Assembly (NCBI RefSeq): GCF_002742645.2
Contig: NZ_CP033875.1
Coordinates: 3,388,001-3,452,000 of the forward strand
Direction: 5' to 3'
Source of the DNA: Caulobacter sp. FWC26
Lineage (GTDB): Bacteria > Pseudomonadota > Alphaproteobacteria > Caulobacterales > Caulobacteraceae
Length of the DNA stretch: 64,000 nucleotides
Below the pieces are notes generated by a model. The model had not been told where the DNA came from and did no database searches. It saw only the letters and a list, made by a program, of their open reading frames with translations. Of the stretch, positions 25,060 to 32,264 are shown piece after piece; position 1 is the first letter of the stretch; every line of letters starts with the position of its first letter. The translations under genes were made by a program, and so were the position numbers.

Positions 25060-25560
25060 TTAGTCGGCGGCTTGGCGGCTCGCCGCCACCGCCTTGCGCC
25101 GACGAGACGTGGGCTGGCGTCGCGTCGCCGTCCTGCCGCCGCCCTTAACGCCCTTTCGCCGCGCCCTGGCGTCCTTCTCGGCGGCGACCTTCTCGAGGAC
25201 CTGCTGGTGTCGCTTCGCCCGCGCCTTGCAGCGGCTGTGCATGGCCTCCAGCTCCTTATCGGTCAGTTTTTCGATGCCCATGAAGGCGTCCTCCGCCTCG
25301 GTGGACGCACGGATCAGCTCGTCGAGCTTGGTCTGAAGCGCCACGCCGTCGCGGTTCTGGGTGTTCTGGATCAGGAACACCATCAGGAAGGTGACGATGG
25401 TGGTGCCGGTGTTGATGACCAGCTGCCAGGTCTCGGAAAACCGGAATAGCGGGCCCGAGATCGCCCAGACCAGCACCATTCCAACGCAGATCAGAAACGC
25501 CGGCGGACTGCCGGTGGCCTTGGCGGTGATATTGGCGAACTTGGCGAAGAGCTTGTCCAC
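25060..25560 (-). CDS. Low-affinity iron permease family protein
   Basis: The product has 166 residues from GTG 25560, with GGGAGG seven bases upstream. Residues ~8-75 hold two membrane segments in the family pattern: KATGSPPAFLICVGMVLVWA, GPLFRFSETWQLVINTGTTI, VTFLMVFLIQNTQNRDG. Then QTKLDELIRASTEAEDAFMG leads to a basic C-terminal tail rich in Lys and Arg. The family is named for a yeast Fe2+/Cu permease, but the bacterial members are short and their transport role is not well supported. It is separate from the sugar genes, with its own start region. Confidence 0.85.
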   Translation of the reverse strand: MDKLFAKFANITAKATGSPPAFLICVGMVLVWAISGPLFRFSETWQLVINTGTTIVTFLMVFLIQNTQNRDGVALQTKLDELIRASTEAEDAFMGIEKLTDKELEAMHSRCKARAKRHQQVLEKVAAEKDARARRKGVKGGGRTATRRQPTSRRRKAVAASRQAAD

Positions 25561-25588
25561 GGCGACCTCCCTGTCGCTCCGCCAACGC

Positions 25589-25840
25589 TCAGGTTTCGAG
25601 GGAGGCTCCCGCCTGTTCGGCCCGGCGCCGGCCAACGCCGTCCTGGCGCCGCACTTCGCCGACGAAACGGTCATGCCGCTGCTCGGTCGCCGGCTCCCAG
25701 ATGAAGACTCCCGAGCAGTCGTGCGCTGTCGCGATCTCGGACGCCAGGATCAAGGCTTCTTTGTCGGACTCGGCCGCCTCAGCGATGAAGGTCAGCGAAA
25801 CACCGTCGGCGCGATGCGGGTAGAAAAGGTAGGTCGGCAT
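25589..25840 (-). CDS. Small conserved hypothetical protein
   Basis: The product has 83 residues from ATG 25840, with GGAG seven bases upstream. MPTYLFYPHRADGVSLTFIA, then EAAESDKEALILASEIATAH and SGVFIWE, looks like a small alpha/beta protein often seen in Caulobacter as a hypothetical. It ends 28 bases before the iron-permease-like start, so both may share a transcript. Function unknown. Confidence 0.6.
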   Translation of the reverse strand: MPTYLFYPHRADGVSLTFIAEAAESDKEALILASEIATAHDCSGVFIWEPATEQRHDRFVGEVRRQDGVGRRRAEQAGASLET

Positions 25841-26187
25841 GAGCATACTCCGGCCAGACGAGCGGGAGCGGAAAGCGCCACCTTCCTTCTCTCAGCCACC
25901 GACGCTCGAAGAAACCGTGCCGGTGATGCGGACAGTATAGTCACTCAGATTGGGCTTTGCGAACGAATATTCCCATTATCGCCCGCAGACCTTTGTCGAA
26001 TACCCGACATAGGGAAAATTATAGATCAAAATTCCACATATCGCTGCCGACCGACTGATGTTCGTCTCGAACATGGATCCACGTGCCGCCCCTTGTTCCC
26101 TTCGCCCCAACCCTTGAGTGGCCTGAATATCTGCTGGTCCCTCCGCAGCGTCTCGGCCACTCTGGCGCTGAAGCGTAGGAGGACGCG
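25841..26187. other. Divergent promoter region, AT-rich centre
   Basis: There are 347 bases between divergent genes. The part around 25980-26050 is AT-rich compared with the surroundings. TTGTCG (about 25993) followed by AAATTATAGAT makes a possible sigma-70-type promoter toward the VOC gene. No coding sequence or RNA is evident. Confidence 0.35.
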
Positions 26188-26577
26188 ATGATCGGATACA
26201 CCCTGGTGGGCGCCAACGACCTGGACAAGGCCAAGGGGTTCTACGACGACCTCTTCGGCGCGATCGGCGTCAAGCGCCTGATGGAGTTCCCGACGGGCGG
26301 CTGCGCCTGGGGGGCGGACTGGACCAAGCCGATGTTCGGGGTCGGTAAGCCCTACAACGGCGAGGCCGCGACGTTCGGCAACGGCACGATGATCGCCTTG
26401 GTGCTCGACGAACGCGCCAAGGTCGACAGCCTGTATGAGAAGGCGATCAGCCTGGGCGCTCAGTGCGAGGGCAAGCCGGGCGTGCGCGGCGACGAGGGCC
26501 CGCAGGCCTTCTATGCCGCCTATTTCCGCGACCTGGACGGCAACAAGCTTTGCGCGTTCCGCGTCGGCCCGGCCTAG
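26188..26577 (+). CDS. VOC/glyoxalase-family protein
   Basis: This is a 129-residue single-unit vicinal-oxygen-chelate protein. MIGYTLVGANDLDKAKGFYD opens the first beta-alpha-beta unit and AYFRDLDGNKLCAFRVG closes the second (the 'D.DGN...' motif). Proteins of this size act as dimers in metal-dependent lyase, dioxygenase or resistance roles; the substrate cannot be judged. GGAGG lies just before the ATG. It is followed by a palindromic repeat. Confidence 0.88.
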   Translation: MIGYTLVGANDLDKAKGFYDDLFGAIGVKRLMEFPTGGCAWGADWTKPMFGVGKPYNGEAATFGNGTMIALVLDERAKVDSLYEKAISLGAQCEGKPGVRGDEGPQAFYAAYFRDLDGNKLCAFRVGPA

Positions 26578-26593
26578 AGCCCTTTGGCTCTAG
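26574..26593. terminator. Hairpin at the end of the VOC gene
   Basis: CTAGAGCC (26574-26581), loop CTTT, GGCTCTAG (26586-26593). The stem is perfect but has no T-run, so termination is uncertain. The left arm includes the VOC stop codon. Confidence 0.45.
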
Positions 26594-26614
26594 AGGGCCC
26601 TGAATGTCTGACTT

Positions 26615-26665
26615 TAGAGCCTGTTCATCTGGTCTGGATGGCTCCATCTAAACCAGAACGCTCTA
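26615..26665. repeat. REP-like palindrome between convergent genes
   Basis: A long imperfect inverted repeat: TAGAGCctGTTC...CTGGT, inner GATGG-CT-CCATC, then ACCAG...GAACgCTCTA. The right arm contains the stop codon of the lyase-like gene (26663-26665). It may act as a bidirectional terminator or be a copy of a dispersed repeat. Confidence 0.55.
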
Positions 26666-28552
26666 GCGGTAGCGGAGCGTCCAGCGCACCGTGATCGTCC
26701 CCTGAGCATCCTGCGCGCCCGTGCAGGTCGTCAGGGCGGTCATCGGCCCGGTGACGGAGCGGTAGGCGGGCTCGTTGTCCAGATCGCGCGTCGCGCAGGT
26801 CAGGCCTTGCACGTCGAACGTCCTCACCGCGCCGCGCGCGAAGCGAGTCGCGCCGCCCCGGCTGACGCCGCCACGCGAGAAGCTGGCGAAGGCGAGGTCC
26901 ACGGCCTTCGCCGAAACGCCGGGCTTTAGCGTGAACACGTCGGTCCGGCGGATCAGGCCAGGCTCCAGCACATAGGTCGTGTGCGCGCTGACCCGATCGT
27001 CGGGCACGGGCGCTTTCTGGCCCAGGCGGTCCAGTTGGTCCTGACGATAGGTGACGACGGTCCGCGCCCCCTGCTCGACCACCTTGGCGCCCTTGGCGTA
27101 GGCCAGCGGCGCCAGGGCCGCGCCGTCAGCCAGGGTGATGCGCGGCAGGAGCTGAGGAAACGCGGCGTCGGCCACATGTTGCAGCAGCCCGGGCGACGAT
27201 GGGATCGGGTAGTAGGGCGAGTTCATGTGCTGGCCCTCCCCGCCATTGATGAGGGGCAGACCGATCACCCGCGTCTCGCCGGTAGGTCGACGATCACGGA
27301 TCGTCACCAGCAGCCGGTCGTACTGACCCTTGGCGAACCATGTGACCGTCCGGCGCGGCAGGCGGTCCAGCCAGGCGCCGTAACCCGGATCGGCGGCCTG
27401 ATCCTTGAAGCCCAAATCGTTCCAGATGGCGTTGGTGTAGATGTACTGGCGACCAAGGCTGAGGTTCTCGCCGAGGATCCGGTGCTTGCCGCGATAGGCG
27501 TCGGTGCGACGGCCGTGCTCCCAGAGGTTCACCGAGCCCATCGCCGGGTCGAACCAGAAGTCCATGTAGCGCGCAGCCACCCGCGAACTGAACGCATAGG
27601 CCATGCGCTTCTCCTCGGGCGTCAACACGTCCAGCTTGGCCGCCGCCGTCAGCACCTCCAGGAAGGCGGTCTCGCCATAGGTCCCGATGCTGCGGCCATA
27701 CTCGAAGCCCTCGCCGCGCGGGTTTAGGCGCGGCAGCATCAGGTCGACGGATCGGCGCAGCCACGTCCGCACCTCGGGCGTCGCGGGCATGCCCGCCTCG
27801 ATCAGACGGTGGGCGATCTCGCCGATCAGCAGCACGCTGTAGCGGTCGAACCGCCCCTGCCCATCGGTTTCGTCCGCAAAGCCATATTCGCCCGAATACT
27901 TGCGATAATGGTCGAGCGTCTTGTCCAGCAGAGCTTCGCTGGCCGAGACGTCTTCCCAACCCAGCCGGTAGCGCAGCCGCGCCACGCTGAAGGCGACGCC
28001 GTAGTAGTTGTTGGGCAGGTTGATCAGCGTCAGATCGTCGGCGCGGACAAAGCGTCGCCAGTCCAGCTTGGCCTTCAGCGCCGCCATCGTCGCCGGGGAC
28101 ACGGCCTGATCCAGCAGCCCCGCCTCCTGAAGCATCACCAAGGCCTGGCAGTAGTAGTAGACACCCCAGGTGTCATTGGGGTCGGCCACCGTCATGTCGG
28201 CGATCTCGCGATAGGCGGACAGATACCGGACAAGGCGTGGATCATCGCGCGGCGTGTCGACGATCAGATATGCCAGGCCAATGGCGATCTTGCCGGGCAG
28301 GAACTTGTCATCGGCCTCGAAGACCTTGACCCCGTCCAGCGTCATGCCGCGCTTCTCGACCATCAGCTTGTCGAGCAGCACGGCCATACGCGGCAGGATG
28401 CGGGCCTCGACCGTCTGGTTCATCGGCGCGACTGTGGCGTAGCCGGGACCGCGCGGGTCCGGCGCGGCTGCGGGCTTGGCCGCCAAGGCGAGGGACGCTG
28501 TCGCCGAGCTCAGGGCGGCCACGGACAGGAACAGGCAGGGACGCAGTCGCAT
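26663..28552 (-). CDS. Secreted uncharacterised protein, possible polysaccharide lyase
   Basis: The product is a 629-residue exported protein. The signal peptide is MRLRPCLFLSVAALSSATAS; the ATG at 28552 is chosen because it begins the signal. Residues ~60-400 are helical with repeated aromatic motifs (NLPNNYYGVAFSVARLRYRL; EGFEYGRSIGTYGETAFLEV), as in alpha/alpha-toroid lyases. The C-terminal third looks like beta-sandwich (HTTYVLEPGLIRRTDVFTLK). This two-part design is common in heparinase-, alginate- and ulvan-type lyases, but I do not recognise the family. The divergent GntR gene and the nearby uronate genes support a role in acidic polysaccharide breakdown. Confidence 0.65.
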   Translation of the reverse strand: MRLRPCLFLSVAALSSATASLALAAKPAAAPDPRGPGYATVAPMNQTVEARILPRMAVLLDKLMVEKRGMTLDGVKVFEADDKFLPGKIAIGLAYLIVDTPRDDPRLVRYLSAYREIADMTVADPNDTWGVYYYCQALVMLQEAGLLDQAVSPATMAALKAKLDWRRFVRADDLTLINLPNNYYGVAFSVARLRYRLGWEDVSASEALLDKTLDHYRKYSGEYGFADETDGQGRFDRYSVLLIGEIAHRLIEAGMPATPEVRTWLRRSVDLMLPRLNPRGEGFEYGRSIGTYGETAFLEVLTAAAKLDVLTPEEKRMAYAFSSRVAARYMDFWFDPAMGSVNLWEHGRRTDAYRGKHRILGENLSLGRQYIYTNAIWNDLGFKDQAADPGYGAWLDRLPRRTVTWFAKGQYDRLLVTIRDRRPTGETRVIGLPLINGGEGQHMNSPYYPIPSSPGLLQHVADAAFPQLLPRITLADGAALAPLAYAKGAKVVEQGARTVVTYRQDQLDRLGQKAPVPDDRVSAHTTYVLEPGLIRRTDVFTLKPGVSAKAVDLAFASFSRGGVSRGGATRFARGAVRTFDVQGLTCATRDLDNEPAYRSVTGPMTALTTCTGAQDAQGTITVRWTLRYR

Positions 28553-28662
28553 CAGAGGCTCGCGGGCCCGCCATCGCGGGTCTTCTGGGTGGCCGCGCCG
28601 CCCAAGAAAAGGTGGCGACGCGCTTGGCATGACCAATTTCGCCACGCCCACTAAGATGTCAA

Positions 28663-28683
28663 GCCAATTTGGCCTTACCAGTT
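28663..28683. promoter_or_regulatory. Candidate GntR operator in the divergent lyase/gntR promoter
   Basis: Palindrome GCCAA-T-TTGGC (28663-28673) overlaps TGGCCTTACCA (28670-28680), which fits the FadR-type pattern TNGTNNNACNA with one mismatch. TTACCAGTT (28675-28683) follows. It lies about 110 bases upstream of both divergent genes. A similar pair (TTGGC-TAG-GCCAA and AACTGGT) occurs at 30873-30902. Confidence 0.45.
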
Positions 28684-28786
28684 ACACCTCGCAGGCCCCA
28701 CGGCACGCTCGCCGAACGGTAGCGTCGCGCCTTGTCATGCAATAGGATTCCCGCCGCCGACGCGACGTCGGCGGGATCGCAGACAC

Positions 28787-29548
28787 ATGACCACTTCGAC
28801 GGCGGAAACGCGTAAACTCTATCAGCAGGTCGCCAACTCGATCGCCGATGCGATCCGTGACGGCGTCCACAAGCCCGGCCAGCGGTTGCCTTCCGAGCGC
28901 GATCTGGCCGAGGACTACAAGGTCAGCCGTCCCACGGTGCGCGAGGCGATGATCGCCCTTGAGATTCGCGGGCTTGTCGAGGCCCGCCATGGCTCGGGCG
29001 TCTATGTCACCGATACCCCCCGCCCGGAGAGCCCCGCACCCGAACTGGACATCGGCGCCTTTGAGCTGACTGAAGCCCGTCGCCTGATCGAAGGCGAAGT
29101 CGCCGCCCTGGCGGCCGCCACCATCACCGACGAGGAACTGGCCGAACTGGCCGCGATCATGGACGACATGGTCGTGGAGAACGACAATAACGTGCGTGGC
29201 GAGCGGGCCGACCGCCGCTTCCACGTCACCATCGCTCAGGCCAGCCGCAACAGCGCCCTGGTCACCGTGGTCGAGAACCTTTGGGACCTGCGCTACAAGT
29301 CGCCGCTGTGCCGGGCGATGCTGGAGCGCGCGCGTCAGGTCGGCGTGCGCCCGCTGATCGACGACCACCAGGAAATCCTGCTGGCCCTGAAGGAGCGCAA
29401 CCCCACCAGCGCCCGCAACGCGATGCGCGAACACCTGGGCCGGGTCATCGACAACCTGCTGACCGCCACCGAGATCGACGCCTTGGAGCGCGCCCGGAGC
29501 GAAGTGGCCGCGCGCCGCACCGAGCTGGCGCGCCGCTCGGCGATCTGA
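28787..29548 (+). CDS. GntR/FadR-subfamily transcriptional regulator
   Basis: The product has 253 residues. The winged helix-turn-helix occupies ~8-75 (KLYQQVANSIADAIRDGVHK; PGQRLPSERDLAEDYKVSRP; TVREAMIALEIRGLVEARHG). The helical FCD ligand domain follows (~85-230), with ADRRFHVTIAQASRN and LIDDHQEILLALKERNPTSA giving the metal-site Asp and His residues. It is similar in layout to UxuR/ExuR-type regulators of hexuronate catabolism, so uronate derivatives are likely effectors. It is divergent from the lyase-like gene and convergent with the alginate-lyase-family gene. It probably controls several genes in this region. Confidence 0.88.
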   Translation: MTTSTAETRKLYQQVANSIADAIRDGVHKPGQRLPSERDLAEDYKVSRPTVREAMIALEIRGLVEARHGSGVYVTDTPRPESPAPELDIGAFELTEARRLIEGEVAALAAATITDEELAELAAIMDDMVVENDNNVRGERADRRFHVTIAQASRNSALVTVVENLWDLRYKSPLCRAMLERARQVGVRPLIDDHQEILLALKERNPTSARNAMREHLGRVIDNLLTATEIDALERARSEVAARRTELARRSAI

Positions 29549-29558
29549 ACGCTTCGCC

Positions 29559-30815
29559 TCAATTCCTGAAGGGCGCGATCGTCAGACGGCTTTGAGCCGC
29601 CGGCGACTGGCCCGCGATGCTCTCGGCCTTGGCCGCCAAGCCTGCGTCCCCATACGCTGCGGCGGCGAGGTCGTAGAGCGGCAGGGCTTCGCGCGTGGCG
29701 TCCTCCGGTTTGAGGTCCCTGTAGGGGAAGGCCGCCGCGTCGCCGACGAACTGGGCCAGGTACGTCAGCGCCGCCCGGATCCCCTGCCCCTGCGGACCGC
29801 GATAACCCCACAGATCGACGCCGACGCAGGGACCGAGCTCGGCCATGCCGATCAGCGGTTCCAGCGCAAAGTAGCTGTAGTGCAGAGCCTTGGTGCGCGA
29901 CAGCTCCTCGGGCATCCTGCCGTCGGGCGCGATCTCCGGATCGATGCGGTTGGAGCCCACGCTGGCGAGCACCTCGCGGGCCAGGTCTGGCCGACGTGCG
30001 AACAGGGCAAATGTCGCCAACTGGTAGTCGTACCAGAGGCCATGGTTGTTCCTGGCCGCCCGTTCTTCCTTCCCGGTCGGCGCGGTCTGCATCCAGTCGG
30101 CATAGGCGCCGAACCAGGCTTCAAGGCCCGCCTGCTCCGACGCGGTCAGGGCGTCGGACGGGGCCAGCACGCCGACCGCTTCGATCACCCGCAACAGGCG
30201 ATAGGTGTCCAGCACGCCCTCGGCGCGCCCGAGGGTGCGGCCCGGCACGCCTTGCGCATAGGTCATGGCCGGGTTCATCCGCGTGGCCGGATCGAGAAAC
30301 CAGGCCCGCAACAGCTGAGCCGCCTTGGTCGCGTAGCGGGTGTCGCCAGTGAAATAGTAGGCCAGGGCCAAAGCCTCGACGGCGCCGGCCATGGTCTCCA
30401 TGCGATTGGCGTCGAAGGCGTTGGTGTTCCGCTCGGGATTCACTTCGCCGTCCTTGCGGATATAGGGCTCGCCGTTGGGCTGGGCCGGGTCGGGCCACCA
30501 GTACGGCCCCATCGAGATGTAGTCGCGCTTATCGCCGCTGGGCGGTGTGCGGCTCTTGTCGACCACACTATAGACGGGGCCGGCCAGAGCCTTGTCAGCG
30601 CGGGCGAGCAGAGCCTTGTAAGCCGGCGCAAGTTCCGGATCGGCGAGTCGGGCCTTGGCGGCGCGCAACGCCCTAGGCTTCCAGCGGAAGGTGCGGCGCC
30701 CGTCGAAGTCGGCGGCGTAGCCCTGCTCAGCCCGGCACACCGGCGCGGCGGTTACCGGCGCCGCCACCAGAAGAGCGAGGCAGCTCGCCGCCATCGCCAT
30801 CGAACACCGGACCAT
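29559..30815 (-). CDS. Alginate lyase-family secreted protein
   Basis: The product is a 418-residue exported protein with a signal peptide ending at about VTAAP. The alginate lyase (PL5-type) alpha/alpha barrel is recognised from DYISMGPYWWPDP, VNPERNTNAFDANRMETMAG, LRAWFLDPATRMNPAMTYAQ and especially ERAARNNHGLWYDYQ. Its Asn-Asn-His-Gly block carries the catalytic His. The start ATG at 30815 has GGGGAGG six bases upstream. Members attack uronic-acid polymers by beta-elimination; the substrate need not be alginate. The unsaturated products would feed the GH88/105 enzyme encoded divergently at 30982. Confidence 0.85.
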   Translation of the reverse strand: MVRCSMAMAASCLALLVAAPVTAAPVCRAEQGYAADFDGRRTFRWKPRALRAAKARLADPELAPAYKALLARADKALAGPVYSVVDKSRTPPSGDKRDYISMGPYWWPDPAQPNGEPYIRKDGEVNPERNTNAFDANRMETMAGAVEALALAYYFTGDTRYATKAAQLLRAWFLDPATRMNPAMTYAQGVPGRTLGRAEGVLDTYRLLRVIEAVGVLAPSDALTASEQAGLEAWFGAYADWMQTAPTGKEERAARNNHGLWYDYQLATFALFARRPDLAREVLASVGSNRIDPEIAPDGRMPEELSRTKALHYSYFALEPLIGMAELGPCVGVDLWGYRGPQGQGIRAALTYLAQFVGDAAAFPYRDLKPEDATREALPLYDLAAAAYGDAGLAAKAESIAGQSPAAQSRLTIAPFRN

Positions 30816-30872
30816 TCAAAGCCTCCCCGCCGTCAAGCGCGGCCTGCGGCGACCATAGCGCCGGGCGCGAGA

Positions 30873-30902
30873 TTGGCTAGGCCAAACTCGCGAAACTGGT
30901 CT
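30873..30902. promoter_or_regulatory. Candidate GntR operator in the divergent alginate-lyase/GH105 promoter
   Basis: TTGGC-TAG-GCCAA (30873-30885) is followed by AACTGGTCT (30894-30902). The same two elements, in other spacing, occur before the lyase-like gene (28663-28683). A further inverted repeat GGTCTT...AAGACC lies around 30919-30937. Shared control by the GntR protein is inferred. Confidence 0.4.
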
Positions 30903-30981
30903 TCGCGATTGCCTAGAACAGGTCTTGTCCGTTAAGACCATCGCGAAGCGCTCGCAGCTAGCGCACGGGAGGGGACGACGC

Positions 30982-32142
30982 ATGCGCGCCACCATCACCG
31001 CGATCCTGGTCGGTCTCAGCCTAGCCACGCCCCCCGCCATGGCGGCCCCGGCGCCCGGCCCCTCGATCAAGGAGCAGGCGGAGGTCGCCGCCTCTGCGCT
31101 AACCCTGGGCCGCGCGGTCGCCGACTGGCAGCTGCGCCACATGGACGGCCGGTTCGACTACGTCCAAACCCATCGTCCCGGCACACAGAACCCGCGCGGC
31201 TGGATCCAGGGGGCCTTCTATGTGGGCCTGACCGCCTTCGCCGAGCGGACCGGCGATGCAGGCTACCTTCAGGCCCTCCGCGCCCACGGCGAGGCGCAGG
31301 CCTGGGGCCTTGGCAAGCGCCCCCTGCACGCCGACGACCATGTCATCGCCCAAAGCTGGCTTTGGCTGCACGCCCGCGACCAAGACCCCGCCCAGTTGGC
31401 GCCGGTCAAGGCGCGGTTCGACGCCATCCTGGCCGATCCGCCCCGCGCGGACCTGACCTTCATCGACGGTACCGAGGACCAGCCGTGCCAGGCCCGCTGG
31501 TGCTGGAGCGACGCCCTGTTCATGGCCCCGCCGACCTGGACCGCCCTGTCGGCCGCGACCGGCGATCCGCGCTACGCCGCTTACGGCGACCACGAGTTCT
31601 GGGCGGCGACGGACTGGCTGCTCGACCGGGAGCACGGCCTCTATTTCCGCGACAGCCGCTACTTTGATCGCCGCGACGATCAGGGCCGCAAGATCTTCTG
31701 GAGCCGGGGCAACGGCTGGGCCTACGCCGGGATCGTCAACATCCTGAAGACCCTGCCCGCGAACCATCCTTCGCGCCCGCGCTATGTCGCCCTGTTCAAG
31801 CGGATGTCGGCCAAGCTGGTCGCGCTGCAAAAGGCTGACGGCTACTGGTCGGTGTCGCTTCTGGCGCCCGAGAACAGCCCGCCCGAGACCAGCGGCACCG
31901 GGTTCTTCGTCTATGGCCTGGCCTGGGGCGTGAACCAGGGCCTGCTGCAGGAGTCCCGCTACGCACGGTCGGCGCGGCTGGGCTGGAACGCCTTGGCGCG
32001 CGCGGTTGGGCCGGACGGCAAGCTCGGCTGGGTGCAGCAGGTCGGCTATGCGCCAGACCATGTCGCGGCCGGCGACACCCAACTCTATGGCGCCGGCGCC
32101 TTCCTCCTGGCGGCGTCTGAGGCGTCGCGCGGACGCTTCTAA
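30982..32142 (+). CDS. GH88/GH105 unsaturated uronyl hydrolase
   Basis: The product has 386 residues with a signal peptide MRATITAILVGLSLATPPAM. The (alpha/alpha)6 barrel of YteR/RhiN-type unsaturated glucuronyl or rhamnogalacturonyl hydrolases is seen in GWIQGAFYVGLTAFAERTGD, HADDHVIAQSWLWLH, CWSDALFMAPPTWTALSAAT (catalytic Asp in WSDALFM), FWSRGNGWAYAGIVNILKTL and ETSGTGFFVYGLAWGVNQG. The enzyme hydrates the 4,5-unsaturated uronate left by a lyase, releasing it as a keto sugar acid. ATG 30982 is chosen because GGGAGGGG precedes it. Its export is notable, since several relatives are cytoplasmic. Confidence 0.9.
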   Translation: MRATITAILVGLSLATPPAMAAPAPGPSIKEQAEVAASALTLGRAVADWQLRHMDGRFDYVQTHRPGTQNPRGWIQGAFYVGLTAFAERTGDAGYLQALRAHGEAQAWGLGKRPLHADDHVIAQSWLWLHARDQDPAQLAPVKARFDAILADPPRADLTFIDGTEDQPCQARWCWSDALFMAPPTWTALSAATGDPRYAAYGDHEFWAATDWLLDREHGLYFRDSRYFDRRDDQGRKIFWSRGNGWAYAGIVNILKTLPANHPSRPRYVALFKRMSAKLVALQKADGYWSVSLLAPENSPPETSGTGFFVYGLAWGVNQGLLQESRYARSARLGWNALARAVGPDGKLGWVQQVGYAPDHVAAGDTQLYGAGAFLLAASEASRGRF

Positions 32143-32264
32143 GGCCCGATGAAAAAATGGGCTGGCCCTCCCGTTGCTCCGGGGGCGGAAATCCGGTCCT
32201 CCTTCGTCATCCAGGGACAAGGCGCGCGCGTAAGGTCGCGCCACAGGCTGATGGGGCGAGATCG

